Origin: Symbiodinium natans
Lineage: Eukaryota > Sar > Dinophyceae > Suessiales > Symbiodiniaceae
DNA: 64,000 nucleotides
Assembly: GCA_905221605.1 (NCBI GenBank)
Contig: CAJNDS010000585.1
Coordinates: 1-64,000, forward strand
Reading direction: 5' to 3'
Shown here: positions 22,501 to 32,265 of the stretch, piece after piece
Position numbering within the stretch: the first letter of the stretch is position 1
How the letters are laid out: every line of letters starts with the position of its first letter
The notes under the pieces: model-generated
Told to the model about the DNA's origin: nothing
Seen by the model: only the letters and a program-made list of their open reading frames with translations
Database searches by the model: none
Translations under genes and position numbers: made by a program

Positions 22501-25448
22501 GAAACCGTACTTGGGTCTTCTGCCGGAGAAGTTGTCTGTGTTTCTGTTCTCCATCGATCGGGTAGATGATGAAATCGAACAGGCTGTGGATGAAGCAAAA
22601 CAGGTGTAGCTGTACAATTCGCGCAAGTATACAAAGAATGGCTGGGCAAGCAGACCATTGGCGCATCGTCTTCAGCTAAACGAGCGAGGAAATATAACAC
22701 ACGAAGCCTGACTCTGTCGATCGACATGCATTGCTGAAATGTAGTAGATCCACTAGGTTGAGTCAAGAGGATGTACTCATCAGTTGCCTTAGTAGATCCT
22801 CCAGAATAATCAGGAAAACTACACGAGAGCACATCGCCAGGCAAGTCTTGCGTTAGACTGCATCCGAGCCGGACACCGTCAGACTCAATCCACGTCGGAT
22901 GTCCTGTCACAGTCCCTGGCAACAGCTGAAACCTGCGTGCTTCATGCCCAAACGCATACTTGATTCCATGGTATAATTCCAGCAAGCGTGGATGCACACA
23001 CGCTGGCACATTAGTCGTTGCTTGGAAAGCGTGTTGCACGCCGCGTCGATTAACGCGAAATGTATGCTGAACAATAGCGCAAGCCTGCGAGCAAAAGAAA
23101 CCTAATCTTCCCTGTATCGCCAGTTCGCGCCAAGGGCAGCTCTCCACTAAAGGCTTTCTGCATAAATTGCACACGCCACGCAAATTACTATAATAAATTT
23201 TATCTGCCGTCCACTCGCTACGAAACAAGCGAAGGAACTCTTCTTGAGAACGAGGCAAAGGTGTCGGAGTGCCATTAAAGGGCGGTAGTGCAAACTGCTG
23301 GTTTGCAGGCGACGTCATGAGTAATCGCCCCAAGCATTGTGAAGGAAGCCATGCGATGTCATCGTTCTCTGTGAACACAAAGTCATTCACTTGGATTTCA
23401 AATGACGAACCTGGAAGCTTAGAGAAGCCAAACGCGATCTCCAAGAATAACCACAAACCATCCCAGCTTGGTCGCGGAAGAAACGGCACGACAACAGCTT
23501 GATCTAATCCATACTGCCCTATGATGAACAAACAATAACATAAATTGCCTTCGCGAACGGTAAGCTCAGGCACCGCCATGAAAAGTAGCGTCTTGATTTC
23601 ATCTCCGGGGACTGCCGCGAGGATGTTGATTCTTCTAGTCGCATTGTCAAACGCATCCTGCATCACTTCGAACGGAATCTCATTCGGAAGTAATCGCATG
23701 ATTGTGATACTACGATCCCACAATCGATATAATCTCATGACTCGAGAAGACGAACCGGGCGTGTAGATCACCGGCGACTCCTCGAATATAGGGAAGAAAT
23801 TGGTACTGCCACCAATATAATCACCGAGCTGCATCACGCAATGCGGGCAGAGTCTCTCTGGGTGAAGTCGCTTGTGATCCTCGCAAATCCATGTATGACA
23901 AAGAGAACACATCCGCCAGTGCGGAGAGGAGAGATTATAGTCACGCTTGCAGATAGCACATCTGACGACTGCATGCACGTCGATCGGGGAAGGCACCGTT
24001 TGGATTTCCAGCGGAGCAGGTCGTTGTCTGCAAAATATCCACATGAAAACATGAGACAGCGGCTCAGCAGCAAGCGATTCTGTATCTCGAAGAGTCGCAC
24101 TGGATACCCCCACATTATTCAAAGCGATGAAGAAATTTTTTTGATTCCAGCGAATACCAAAAGTGTTTCGCTGATTCAGAAGTGGTCTGTGCCGACTTGC
24201 GGACCGATGTAGAACTGGTGCTATATCATCAAGACCGAAAGACCATGCAATATCTTCCAAGCCAATGTTGTCGATTCTGCAATAAGAGCGTTTAGCTGTA
24301 CTGCTTTCTTCCACACCAATATATATTCCGCAAGTCTCGATAGGAATATGCACATTGAAGCATGCCATTCCCATTAGTGGAGCTTCAGACCGAAATCCAA
24401 CCGTGTAAGTGCTTTCCTGTAAAAACACTGGAGTTGTATTCACGGTCCAACACAGGCGAGCATTGTAAGGAATTCTGGAGAACTGCGTAACCTGTGACAA
24501 GTTCACGCAAATAGCTCTAGCAGACGTAAGAAGTCTTGTCATAGTGCGAAACGTTGCTCCATCGTCTGGCCACAATTGATTAACATGAACTGTTCGATCC
24601 GTCCAGTTACTTGTACTTCTCACAACGGCCAGCAAAGACTTGCAAGTGCAAGCTAATGCTTTCAAAAACTGCACATTGAAATAGAAGGCCGGTAATTGTT
24701 CGATTATCTCCGCGCACGGCATTCCGTCTGTGGCACCACCTGTATAGTCTCCGAGGTGCTGGGTTTCTGAATATAAAAATAAATCACAGTCATTGTGATT
24801 TACTTCGCCACTGAAATGTTCTTCTGAAACTTCTTGTATATCGTTGTGTATTTCTTGCGATATAGACTTCAGCAGCAAGAAACTTCGTCTGACTTGGTAA
24901 ATTTCCCTTTCCCACATTCGTTTTGACTTCTGTGTGTCAACCGGAGATGGCATCGACATCTTCACTCCAAATCGCCAACACGCACTGATCTGCAACGCGA
25001 TGTTGGTCCATACTCGCAAACGCTTGGTTGCACGAGAAACATCTGATAGTGACTCGCTGCGGATGACACCATTGAAGACTCGCTGCCCGGACAACATGCA
25101 ATTGAGGGATACAAAGGGTGTCACATGGCTGGCCCTGAAGATAACGCTGTGAATATAGTGATTCCATGTACGTCCATCAATGTACATTGCGAACGGATCT
25201 GGTAAGGCATCCCATAGTGTCGAATCCGTGACCATCTCTTGTATGAATTTCATCGTGATGTCGTGTATCTGTTCAATTCGACAGCAGACAACATACTGGG
25301 AAATTGCAAATCTTAGAGGATCCATATGATCTGTGTTGTCGAAACTGTCGGAACCCCCCAGGATGTCGCCGGTCTGCAGGCTCGAAGACACGCCGCAACG
25401 TGTCTCGGTTTCTGTTAATCCAGCCGACCTGGTTTGAGACAATAAAGT
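15137..25448 (-). CDS. giant mobile-element polyprotein: F-box/SPRY-zinc modules, PD-(D/E)XK nuclease, SF3 ATPase, TV-Pol-like polymerase, Cys domain, zinc finger, DDE transposase
   Basis: Proposed join: exons 25,448-22,506, 22,427-22,335, 22,241-21,906, 21,838-16,619 and 16,558-15,137. All four introns are GT-AG and phase 0, and each join restores a continuous sequence. One join completes a nuclease start motif (KYFYKEQ...VTTLIHEF) and another completes a fifth copy of the GDYxGG motif. The product is about 3,335 residues without an internal stop. Domain order suggests an element that cuts DNA (nuclease, transposase), unwinds it (SF3 ATPase) and copies it (polymerase). Family precedents known to me are SF3-polymerase fusions in virophage and NCLDV-like elements. 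I know of no described element joining all of these to a DDE transposase. The 5' end is open: an in-frame TAG precedes the acceptor at 25,449, so upstream exons must exist. Intactness over about 10 kb argues that this is a young or constrained copy. Confidence 0.75.
16559..16618 (-). other. intron, 60 nt, GT-AG, phase 0
   Basis: The donor CAG|GTTTCTTGG and acceptor TGCCGAG|ATT join HAQ to IRTIWPRC. The exon 4 frame stops soon after the donor, and the downstream frame has a TAA just upstream with no ATG between, which supports splicing over a separate start. Confidence 0.65.
16619..21838 (-). CDS. polyprotein exon 4: nuclease, SF3 ATPase, TV-Pol-like polymerase, Cys-His-Asn domain, C2H2 finger
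   Basis: 1,740 codons. Residue numbers count from the GTG at 21,847. PD-(D/E)XK nuclease at about 100-240: GTWMHAMLE (117-125), GSIDLVL (D176), VDWKR (D191, K193) and QLNIY (227-231). KRRR at 364-367 may be a nuclear signal. D5-like SF3 ATPase at about 640-850: Walker A region GISPGGVGQS (708-717), acidic strand ending TGQE (E762), GDGIMGRKPYG (781-791) and N808. Polymerase-like domain at about 1130-1380: SRRYAGSG (1159-1166), motif A CDLDIQN (D1186, D1188), motif B GKKTISELLHGG (1239-1250) and motif C HFDGVRI (D1335). Possible cysteine peptidase: C1403 in GNCVPCAL, H1478, N1495. C2H2 finger at 1611-1631. Oddity: the Walker A lysine is glutamine (Q716). Order and spacing resemble viral and transposon replication proteins. 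Confidence 0.7.
21839..21905 (-). other. intron, 67 nt, GT-AG, with a boundary direct repeat
   Basis: The donor side reads AGT|GTAAC and the downstream exon begins GTAAC, so a 5-bp direct repeat flanks the intron. The join VGCS-VTTLIHEF is smooth and phase 0. Repeats at intron borders are a recognised trace of intron insertion by mobile introns (introners). Confidence 0.65.
21906..22241 (-). CDS. polyprotein exon 3: leader of the nuclease module
   Basis: 112 codons from ASPEHMDTDV to LVGCS. The last part (RFESADHKYFYKEQ) joins across the next intron to VTTLIHEF, a sequence pattern often seen at the N-terminal edge of RecB-like nuclease domains in viruses and mobile elements. An internal ATG at 22,226 could start a separate protein if the region were not part of a polyprotein. 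Confidence 0.65.
22242..22334 (-). other. intron, 93 nt, GT-AG, phase 0
   Basis: Donor GGTGGA|GTCGCT, acceptor TTTGCACTCAG|GCATCC. The interior is AT-rich and contains stops in the coding frame. GTCGCT is a weak donor; the join is supported mainly by the restored GG-AS motif. Confidence 0.5.
22335..22427 (-). CDS. polyprotein exon 2, 31 codons ending in GDYCGG
   Basis: The exon reads VERMERDAVPQSC to SSIPGDYCGG. The last residue sits exactly at the donor GGA|GTCGC, so the intron falls between GG and the following AS. It is the fifth copy of the module-boundary motif. Without splicing the frame would stop five codons later. Confidence 0.6.
22428..22505 (-). other. intron, 78 nt, GT-AG, phase 0
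   Basis: The donor is ACG|GTTTCTTGG and the acceptor is GGACGCACAG|GTT. The first nine donor bases are the same as those of the intron at 16,559-16,618. A competing donor (GTAAGT at about 22,474) would join in another open frame, but that frame does not give the GDYCGG motif. Confidence 0.55.
22506..25448 (-). CDS. polyprotein exon 1: F-box-like, SPRY-like and zinc-binding modules
   Basis: 981 open codons after an acceptor at 25,449. Counting from the TTG codon at 25,442 as residue 1, the motif GDILGG ends at residue 30, GDYTGG at 236, GDYIGG at 545 and PDYSGG at 882. They bound modules of 206, 309 and 337 residues. Module two has an F-box-like start (EIIEQLPAF to LACTCKSLLAVVRS, about 245-276), a SPRY-like stretch (about 355-470, with FGIRWNQKNFFIALNNVG) and a cross-brace zinc cluster with eight ligands (C495, C498, C512, C515, C520, H523, C532, C535). 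Module three has a C758/C761 and C784/C788 zinc site. F-box, SPRY and RING-like parts are typical of ubiquitin-ligase adaptors, so interference with host protein turnover is a reasonable inference. All of these domain calls are by eye and moderate at best. Confidence 0.65.
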
Positions 25449-25559
25449 CTACCCGTTTGAAGTACTAAAAAAAATCGATTGCAGTTCTTCATTAGACGTT
25501 ACTATACACTACTATAAATATCAGCTAACTCATAATAAATATATATTTAACTACTGAAC

Positions 25560-28500
25560 TAAGCCGCACTTCGAGCATGCAACACGTCCACGCTGCGAGC
25601 GTCATCGTCCTCCCATTCTCGATTGGCCTTTGTGCGAATGCGAACATTGTGTTAAATTAAAAGTTTAAACGCTTGCAAGGTAAAAGACGAATTATAAATA
25701 AACATATTAGTTTTACGTAAAGAATGATTACAACTCGACTCAGTCTTTATTATCTTCACCAAGCAAAAACAAAGCATCTCTGAGTCTGCCTCCATGAATA
25801 TGCATTCTGAAGGTTCATCTCGATGATCGCGGCCTCAGTACGCAATTGTTTGCTAATATATGTTCTAAGATTCATTTTTTTTTAGAAAACATGGTTTCGA
25901 CGTGCATTATGTCTAGATTTTAAAAAAAAGAAAGTCATTGTCATTTGTAAGATACTTGTCACATTGATTTAAACAAGTATATATTGAAGGCTACTGGCTT
26001 GTGCACTACAAGCTTTTTTAAAGAAACATAAAATAATCGTGTTGAAAGTTCTTTATCTCGGAGAACATTAATCATGATTACTTGATGGAAACGATGCTGA
26101 TATAAACTACACAATCCTGATTAAAAAAAAAAAAACAGGCACAGCGTCGTTCTGATTGATTGATGTCTTCTGAAGCTCGTGCATCATCGCAGACCTTGTT
26201 CATCACTCTAACTTGATTCATACTGGATTCTTGTCATTCCCACGTCCATCATGACAGACGAGTTGCTCCAAACCAGATCCAATAATGTCGCCGTCGTTGT
26301 TTCTCGGGGCATCATTATCGTCTTCATCCGCGAGATCCTGCTATCTTGTCGTGTGCTGTGCTTAAAACTTTTTTTAGTATATTTAAGAACCTCGACGCGA
26401 AAGACGCGATCAGCCACCGCTGGATTAATGTAAACTTGGCGATCTTCAGGAGAAATGAAGAAAGGCACCTGACAGAAATTCATAACATTTATCTAATGTC
26501 TGCGATATTAGTCTGTGAAAATCTCGCCTTGAGGTCCGGGGCAAGAAACGCTCGTCTCCATGTGTGTCGGCGATGAGTCAAGTTCACGCTGTATTCTTGG
26601 CCGATCACTTGAACCGCAATGAAATGGTTCATTGCAGCGATAATATACTTGCCTTCTCCTGAAATAATTCTGTCCGGAATCCACACCAAACTTTTCCTTA
26701 GCTTAAATGATTAAATGTTTTTTATTCTTCAGTGGGTGCCTTTTAGTTGAAGCGAAGACACTGGAATGGCCGCAGCATACTGTTGCCGTCTTGGAGAGCC
26801 GACAGAGGACCGTCGCGCTCGTACGTCGCTTTGATTCCGTGCGCACGAAAGCAGTTGATCAAGCATACATTCTCGAAGAATGTCTTGCCTTATGTTGTCA
26901 GATCGTTTTTTTTATTCATTATACAGTACAAAAAAAAAGGACATCAAGTATTATTTAAAGGCTGCCCAGCTGCGCTGATGCTGTCGCACAACGCTATCTG
27001 ACAGCACAACATCTGTAATTTAGATATTTTGTGTTGTGCTTATGCATATATGATATAAATATATTAGGCAAATAAGTGCCTCGACGTCGACGCCGAGGAA
27101 TGTTGTGCCGAACGTAGTAGGAGTTACGTCCTGTCTGCTATGGATGTCTACATTGTTATACAATTAAAAAACAAATGTATTCGTTTCTGAGACACTGAAT
27201 CTGCTGAAGTCCTTTGCGCGCGAAGCCTTTGTACCAAGCTGACCGGGACAATGTCGACCAAGAATGCGACTCCTGCAAATGTACAAATCAGATGCTTAAT
27301 TATTACGAAGCCAGGCTACGTCGCCTTCGCCGTTGTGCATTGCTTTGTGCTGCGCATACGTGCGAATATCTGTTTCGCCACAGCATCGCCTGAGAAAACT
27401 TATAGCATGACACGTTCAAAACAATCTAAATGAAATATATATTGCAGAAAAGGAGCAAAGACTCATTTCCAGATCACAGGTCAGGATAGACTTCTTCTTG
27501 AGGCAAAACCCGATGGAGTTCCCTGCACGTACGAAGATCAAAACATTATACAAAGAGAGTAAATAGAAGCCAGGCCACACTCATCGCGGCCATCATACCA
27601 GTTGAAATTCTTGTCGTTTATGTCTGGATCCATCATATCGTCATGCCTTGCAGCATATAGTCGATAACATGTCATGCTTAAAGTTATTTGAAATAGGTGA
27701 CAAAGCTCAACACTATACAAGAATTTACATTTTAAGACCTGCACGTCCAGAGAATGGCACAGTTTTCGTCCGCTGCATTTGACCTTAAAATTAAAACATG
27801 CATCCGTCAAACACATTAATATGGTCTAGAAGTATACTCAAGCCGTTACTCCATCTGGATCAACTTCTCGATGCTCTGGTTAACCACATAGGTTGACCTT
27901 GGAGCATACTTCTAAAAAAAGTGACGGTGTATAAACTTCTAAGTTTAGTATATTAAGCAAGCTGCTGAAACAGACGCCAGTGATAAATGCCTGCAATCCT
28001 CGGCTGCTAGAAATTGCACTAGAAGCAAAAGTGTGCGCGCACAGCAAAGCAGTACAAACTAAGGTAGCAACTCCACGTTCAGAAGACGCTGCGTCTGAAC
28101 GAAATCATTTGCATGATACCTCGCAGATTTATTAACATATGATTGCCTTCATTTTTATTATTATAAATCTGACAGCATATGTTCAAGATACGGTTGAAGG
28201 TCATCATGGACGTCAGCGCCGATGCCCTCGTGAACCGACATGATGTTCTTCTTGTGCGTCCTGCAAAAGAAAGGAATGGATAAAGAAACTTACCTTAACC
28301 AATTTAATCATGTATGTCACTCCTCGTCAGGCGTCCATCAGAATCGACGAACCCTATACAGAACATGACATGTCATTGTCGCAAATCTGCAATATATTAA
28401 TTGACGTAAGATGCCAACAGCTTCTTGCGCGACGACGGCGTCCGTCTTGCTGTGTCCTGATATAGTCTAAAGTTTGTATACACAAAATAGAATAAGTACA

Positions 28501-30654
28501 ATAACAATATTTAACATCAGGCCGGTACATGTCGTTGGCTTCGCAATCGATTGCCCCGTGCTGAGGAGTATACCTTGAAAAAGCAACAATATAAATAAGT
28601 TATCATTTCTATTGTTAATTTACTTTTATAAATCTGGCAAAACATAAAGCTCGGGTACCCTTTCAAAAACTCTGCGGGTGTGATCACGGCGTCAGACGTC
28701 CTCAGCACACTCATACACAGAATAAACACATATTATTTTGTCAGAAGCTGTTGTATGTGTTCAGTCAAGGCACACGTCGGTTCGCCAGCGAGGGACACGC
28801 ACCGCAGGTCCTCTTTGTTTTTTTTATTTGTCTTTTTATAATATTATATTTTTGCTGAGCGGCGACTCGTAGAAGATGAGAAGGTCGGCGGCTCGGAGTC
28901 ACTGCTCAACCTTATCTTTATTCTGGAGACAAGATTTTAAAAAGAAATAAGTAACACAGCTTAGACGCCCATCTTCATCCATCAACCACCGCATTTTTGA
29001 CCAGCGCATAGTCGAAGACCTTGGAGTTAAGTTTTTATGCAAGGAGCCGCACGTGTATACGTTTGTCACATTAAAAGCTTTTGTGCTTCCGAAAGACATA
29101 TGCTTCTCAATGCACCTGAGCACACTCCACATGCTCTGATAGCTTGTCCCTTGTTTGTATTAAACCTTCGCTATGTCTGCCTGAGGTCTGAACGCAGTCG
29201 TATAAGCCTCAGCTCCACCAAAAACAATAGTACACTGGTCGCGTGAAAATTCATCCAAGTATCCTTGTACGAATTTCGTTGATTTGGCGCAAGCTGCTTG
29301 AGCTTAAACATTGCGAGCAAGTAACAGAAAATACTTTCGCTATTACCCCAGACGGTTAGCGTCACATACGATGCTCTTGAGCTTGATTTAGGAGCAGACG
29401 GCTTCTGTCTTTTTCTGCGATGGACTAGTTCATGTGCGCAAGATGTCGGAAGACGCGGCGCGAGTCACCTCAGATCCATAACACATGAAAGGATTCTGTA
29501 GCATACATGAGTCGTTCACAAGCTAGAGTGTGTCACTGTTACATACTAATTAAAATAAAAATAAAGAAACTGATTTTTTGACTACATATGTATTTTATTC
29601 ACTTCTACTACATTTCCCACAGGAACCCGACGAGTCTGAGCTTGTTGCGCCAAAGTTCATGACGAGAAGAGATATTCCTGCAGCAGTATTTATACTTCTC
29701 GCTAACTCCCACAAAGCACGCGTCCTTCGTCTCAAGTATGCCGCCGTCGTAGATTTGACGACCTCCGCACGAGCTTCATTAGCACTTCTAAACAACACAA
29801 CACTGTTAAGTCGGGCTGCGTTGGGTGCATTCGACTTGCTTCCAGCCGTACGCAGAAGCCGCAGATGAACCTTACTATGAGCTCGTAGCTGTGACTTGCT
29901 TGTAAAGTTACATAAGCAAGCACTTAAGTGTACTAAAAAGATCTGAGGCATCATCATGGACTGGGCGAAGGCACTTCGCCCTGGAGCGCCCTGCATTACA
30001 CGAATGAAAATAAGAGAGTGCGCGTTCAGTCAGAGTCTTCTGCACTGCCTTCATCACACCGTCAGACCGTGGCACACGGCGGGTGCATTTCTCGCAGGTC
30101 GTGAGGACGTCGGCGTGGTTAAGTTGATGCCTTACACAAATGAGCATCTGAAAAGCATTAATTACACTTGTTTATTAAAACTACACTCTTAAGCGAATGA
30201 CCAGAGCTCCTTGAGCTCGCGGTACGACTGCACAACGGTCACCTGGCGACACTCAGACATAGTTTTAAATATAAATATACGATGATATTGGTTGCCATTG
30301 GCCTTTGTTTCACCGAAAGTGACCTTCTTGTCCTTCTTCTTCAGGACCGGCTTGACCTGCAACGTATACGGTTACTACTGTATGTAAGCAGCAAAGTACG
30401 CATCGCCTCCGGAGTCGCAGAAGAAGCCGCCTCGCCGACAAATGAATCTTAAAAAAAAAACTGCAGGTGAATTTATTCGGCGCCTTCTCTCCGTCTCGAA
30501 GACGTTTCTGGAATTCCTAGGCCATGTACTATCTAACTTAATATATATACATATGCTCATATACATATACAATTATCAGGCAAACTAAGAGCGTGGCCAT
30601 CGCCCGGACATTTTTGCTCCATTTGGTGTGCGGGGACGGCTTGTTCTTGCCCAT
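25560..30654 (-). CDS. cluster of small exons upstream of the polyprotein
   Basis: At least 15 short minus-strand segments have protein-like composition and AG acceptors. Examples: ANREWEDDD (about 25,640), AAIIEMNLQNAYSWRQTQ (about 25,850), VCDDARASEDI (about 26,200), DAVAKQIFARMRST (about 27,390), RELHRVLPQEEVYPDL (about 27,535), KNIMSVHEGIGADVHDD (about 28,255), HSKTDAVVAQEAVGILRQ (about 28,475), YTPQHGAIDCEANDMYRPD (about 28,572), ITPAEFLKGYP (about 28,685), LRCVSLAGEPTCALTEHIQ (about 28,795), MRWLMDEDGRL (about 29,000), FGGAEAYTTAFRPQAD (about 29,230) and NEARAEVVKSTTAAYLRR (about 29,800). All are on minus, with AT-rich gaps of about 50-250 nt. They could be the 5' part of the polyprotein gene, whose first exon here needs upstream exons, or one or more separate genes. 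I recognise no family for most. Frame choice is uncertain for several. Confidence 0.5.
26224..26468 (-). CDS. two joined exons, acidic segment with GDIIGSG
   Basis: Exon 26,468-26,391 follows TTTCTGTCAG and reads VPFFISPEDRQVYINPAV to VFRVE. A 53-nt GT-AG intron (26,390-26,338) joins in phase 0 to DLADEDDNDAPRN, then GDIIGSGLEQLVCHDG, ending at 26,224 before a GTATG donor. The GDIIGSG stretch resembles, but does not match, the GDYxGG motif of the polyprotein. The unspliced frame also stays open, but in a less natural lysine/serine-rich reading. Confidence 0.5.
26489..26889 (-). CDS. possible cysteine-peptidase-like exon pair
   Basis: The segment 26,889-26,743 reads GKTFFENVCLINCFRAHG and ends GNSMLRPFQCLRFN before a stop. 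A later segment (from about 26,700) reads VWIPDRIISGEGKYIIAAM and then NHFIAVQVIGQEYS. A GT-AG intron from TTCCA|GTGTC to CTAAG|GA joins them in phase 2. A cysteine in an Asn-Cys context followed about 65 residues later by His in a strand (NHFIAV) is the layout of papain-like peptidases. An overlapping second frame in the later segment is also open, so the call is tentative. Confidence 0.35.
30189..30356 (-). CDS. coding exon, lysine-rich start, unknown product
   Basis: After a GTTGCAG acceptor, 55 codons run to TAA: VKPVLKKKDKKVTFGETKAN to SYRELKELWSFA. The upstream coding segment SFVGEAASSATPE ends at a GAG|GCG donor that joins in phase 0 across 51 nt, an example of a GC-AG intron. I do not recognise the product. 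The terminal codons before TAA may be intron read-through. Confidence 0.55.
   Translation of the reverse strand, partial: VKPVLKKKDKKVTFGETKANGNQYHRIFIFKTMSECRQVTVVQSYRELKELWSFA
30590..30654 (-). CDS. likely 5' start exon
   Basis: ATG at 30,654 opens a basic, protein-like N-terminus (MGKNKPSPHTKWSKNVRAMA). A strong acceptor (TTTTCTCTGCAG) lies 6 bases upstream of the ATG. In dinoflagellates this is where a spliced leader would be added in trans, so this may be the start of the minus-strand transcription unit that runs toward the polyprotein. Downstream joining is not fully resolved. Confidence 0.5.
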
Positions 30655-30659
30655 TTTCC

Positions 30660-31370
30660 CTGCAGAGAAAAGGTGGAGTAGGTACATTCATTATGCATTA
30701 GCTAAGCAGAACAAAGAGACAAGCCTTCGGCGTATAGGAGAACCGCACGGAAAATAATTACGAGATCGTCTTGAGCATAAAGCTCATGATTCATGCATTC
30801 GCTCTTGACATACCATCTAGACTGTGCACATAAACGGATGACGTAACACATTTAAACACTTCAGGAGAGACAACCTTCATCCACATGCAAAGCACAGAGC
30901 TTGTTCTAATCTGCTCGATATTATGAACTTCCTAACGGCTTTTAGTCTCAAAGTTCAGAGCATTCTAAATTCTGAACATGAAAACTTCAACTTTAAATCC
31001 TAAACCCTACACCTCAAACCTTAAGCACTAAACCATACCTTTAAAAATATATTCTCTTTTGTTTATGTTTTGAGCAATATCTGAAGTAAAGAAGCATTGC
31101 ATTTACCTCACGTACTGACATAAGCATATTTTGTATTTCTCACTGCTTAAAGGTTTAAAGTTTAGGGTTCAAGGTTCAAGGCGGTGGCTTTAAGGCTGGA
31201 GGTCTAGGTGTGAAAGAGTTCAAGCAAGCTACACCTCAGAGAAAACATGACTGTCTGGAAGTGAGAGCACACAAAGCCTTTTCCACACCTTCTGAAAATC
31301 CTCACGCCGGCTTCCATTCGGGCGTTCCCGCACCTTACAGGCAAGGGTTAGCTTGTAGTTGAACACGTGA
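30660..31370. other. AT-rich spacer, end of the island
   Basis: No gene supported. Degenerate telomere-like words appear around 30,995-31,040 and 31,150-31,185, marking the return to the host-type non-coding pattern. Confidence 0.5.
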
Positions 31371-31379
31371 TTTGTGCGG

Positions 31380-31613
31380 CCATAAAAAAAGAAAACGGCC
31401 ACGACAGCCACAACGACAACAACGATCAACACGACCATCGTCATCACAGTCGTCACGAACACCACCACGAGCAGAACCACTACTACCACCACCACGAGAA
31501 CAATAACAACAACCGCAACAACGACGACCACGACGGCAACTGCAACGACTATATCTACAAAACGCGACAACCGCCAGCACCACCACCACCGCCACAGACC
31601 AAAAAAAAACGGC

Positions 31614-31651
<38 letters not shown>

Positions 31652-31719
31652 CCACAATAACCACAACAACCACAACCACAGCAACCACAACAACCACAAC
31701 AACCACAACAACAACAACC

Positions 31720-31780
<61 letters not shown>

Positions 31781-31782
31781 CC

Positions 31783-31845
<63 letters not shown>

Positions 31846-31865
31846 CCAAAAAGCAACAACAACCA

Positions 31866-31943
<78 letters not shown>

Positions 31944-31952
31944 GAACAAGAA

Positions 31953-31990
<38 letters not shown>

Positions 31991-31999
31991 ACAACAACA
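31380..31999. repeat. (CAA)n trinucleotide tract
   Basis: About 390 bp of nearly pure CAA from 31,608 to 31,999, with scattered CCA, GAA and CAG variants, preceded by about 220 bp of degenerate CAC/CAA/GAC triplets. It gives open frames in every register (Q/N/T on plus; V/L/C on minus), none of which is evidence of a gene. Confidence 0.95.
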
Positions 32000-32099
32000 G
32001 ACCGTGAGTTAACCTTTTCCTGTAAAATTAAACACACAGTGCTGTAAATATAATATGAAAACCATCACACAAACAAATATAAACTCTATAGCATTAGAC

Positions 32100-32265
32100 A
32101 CAGTGGACCGATAACAGTCCCACCGTGTCTAGATGAGGAGTTGGCGAGATATATTGAAACAAAGAATGGGGGGAGACGGCGGACCGATAACAGTACCACC
32201 GTGTTCGGGGACCGATGTCAGTACCCCGCTTTCCCGAAGGCCGATAGCAGCACTCCGAGTTAATG
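32100..32265. repeat. short repeat GGACCGATAACAGTACC
   Basis: Four degenerate copies at about 32,105, 32,180, 32,209 and 32,240, at uneven spacing. Function unknown. Confidence 0.55.

Noticed and set aside
22470-22505. Frame running on to the consensus donor GTAAGT at about 22,474
   Set aside because: It gives an open but less natural continuation and loses the GDYCGG-AS motif. The GTTTCTTGG donor is preferred, but RNA is needed.
10651-31000. Terminal inverted repeats for the whole AT-rich island
   Set aside because: I compared the sequence near both borders and saw no convincing match. A computed alignment would be needed.
31229-32037. Long leucine, valine, cysteine or glutamine/asparagine frames
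   Set aside because: Pure translation of the (CAA)n tract in its six registers.
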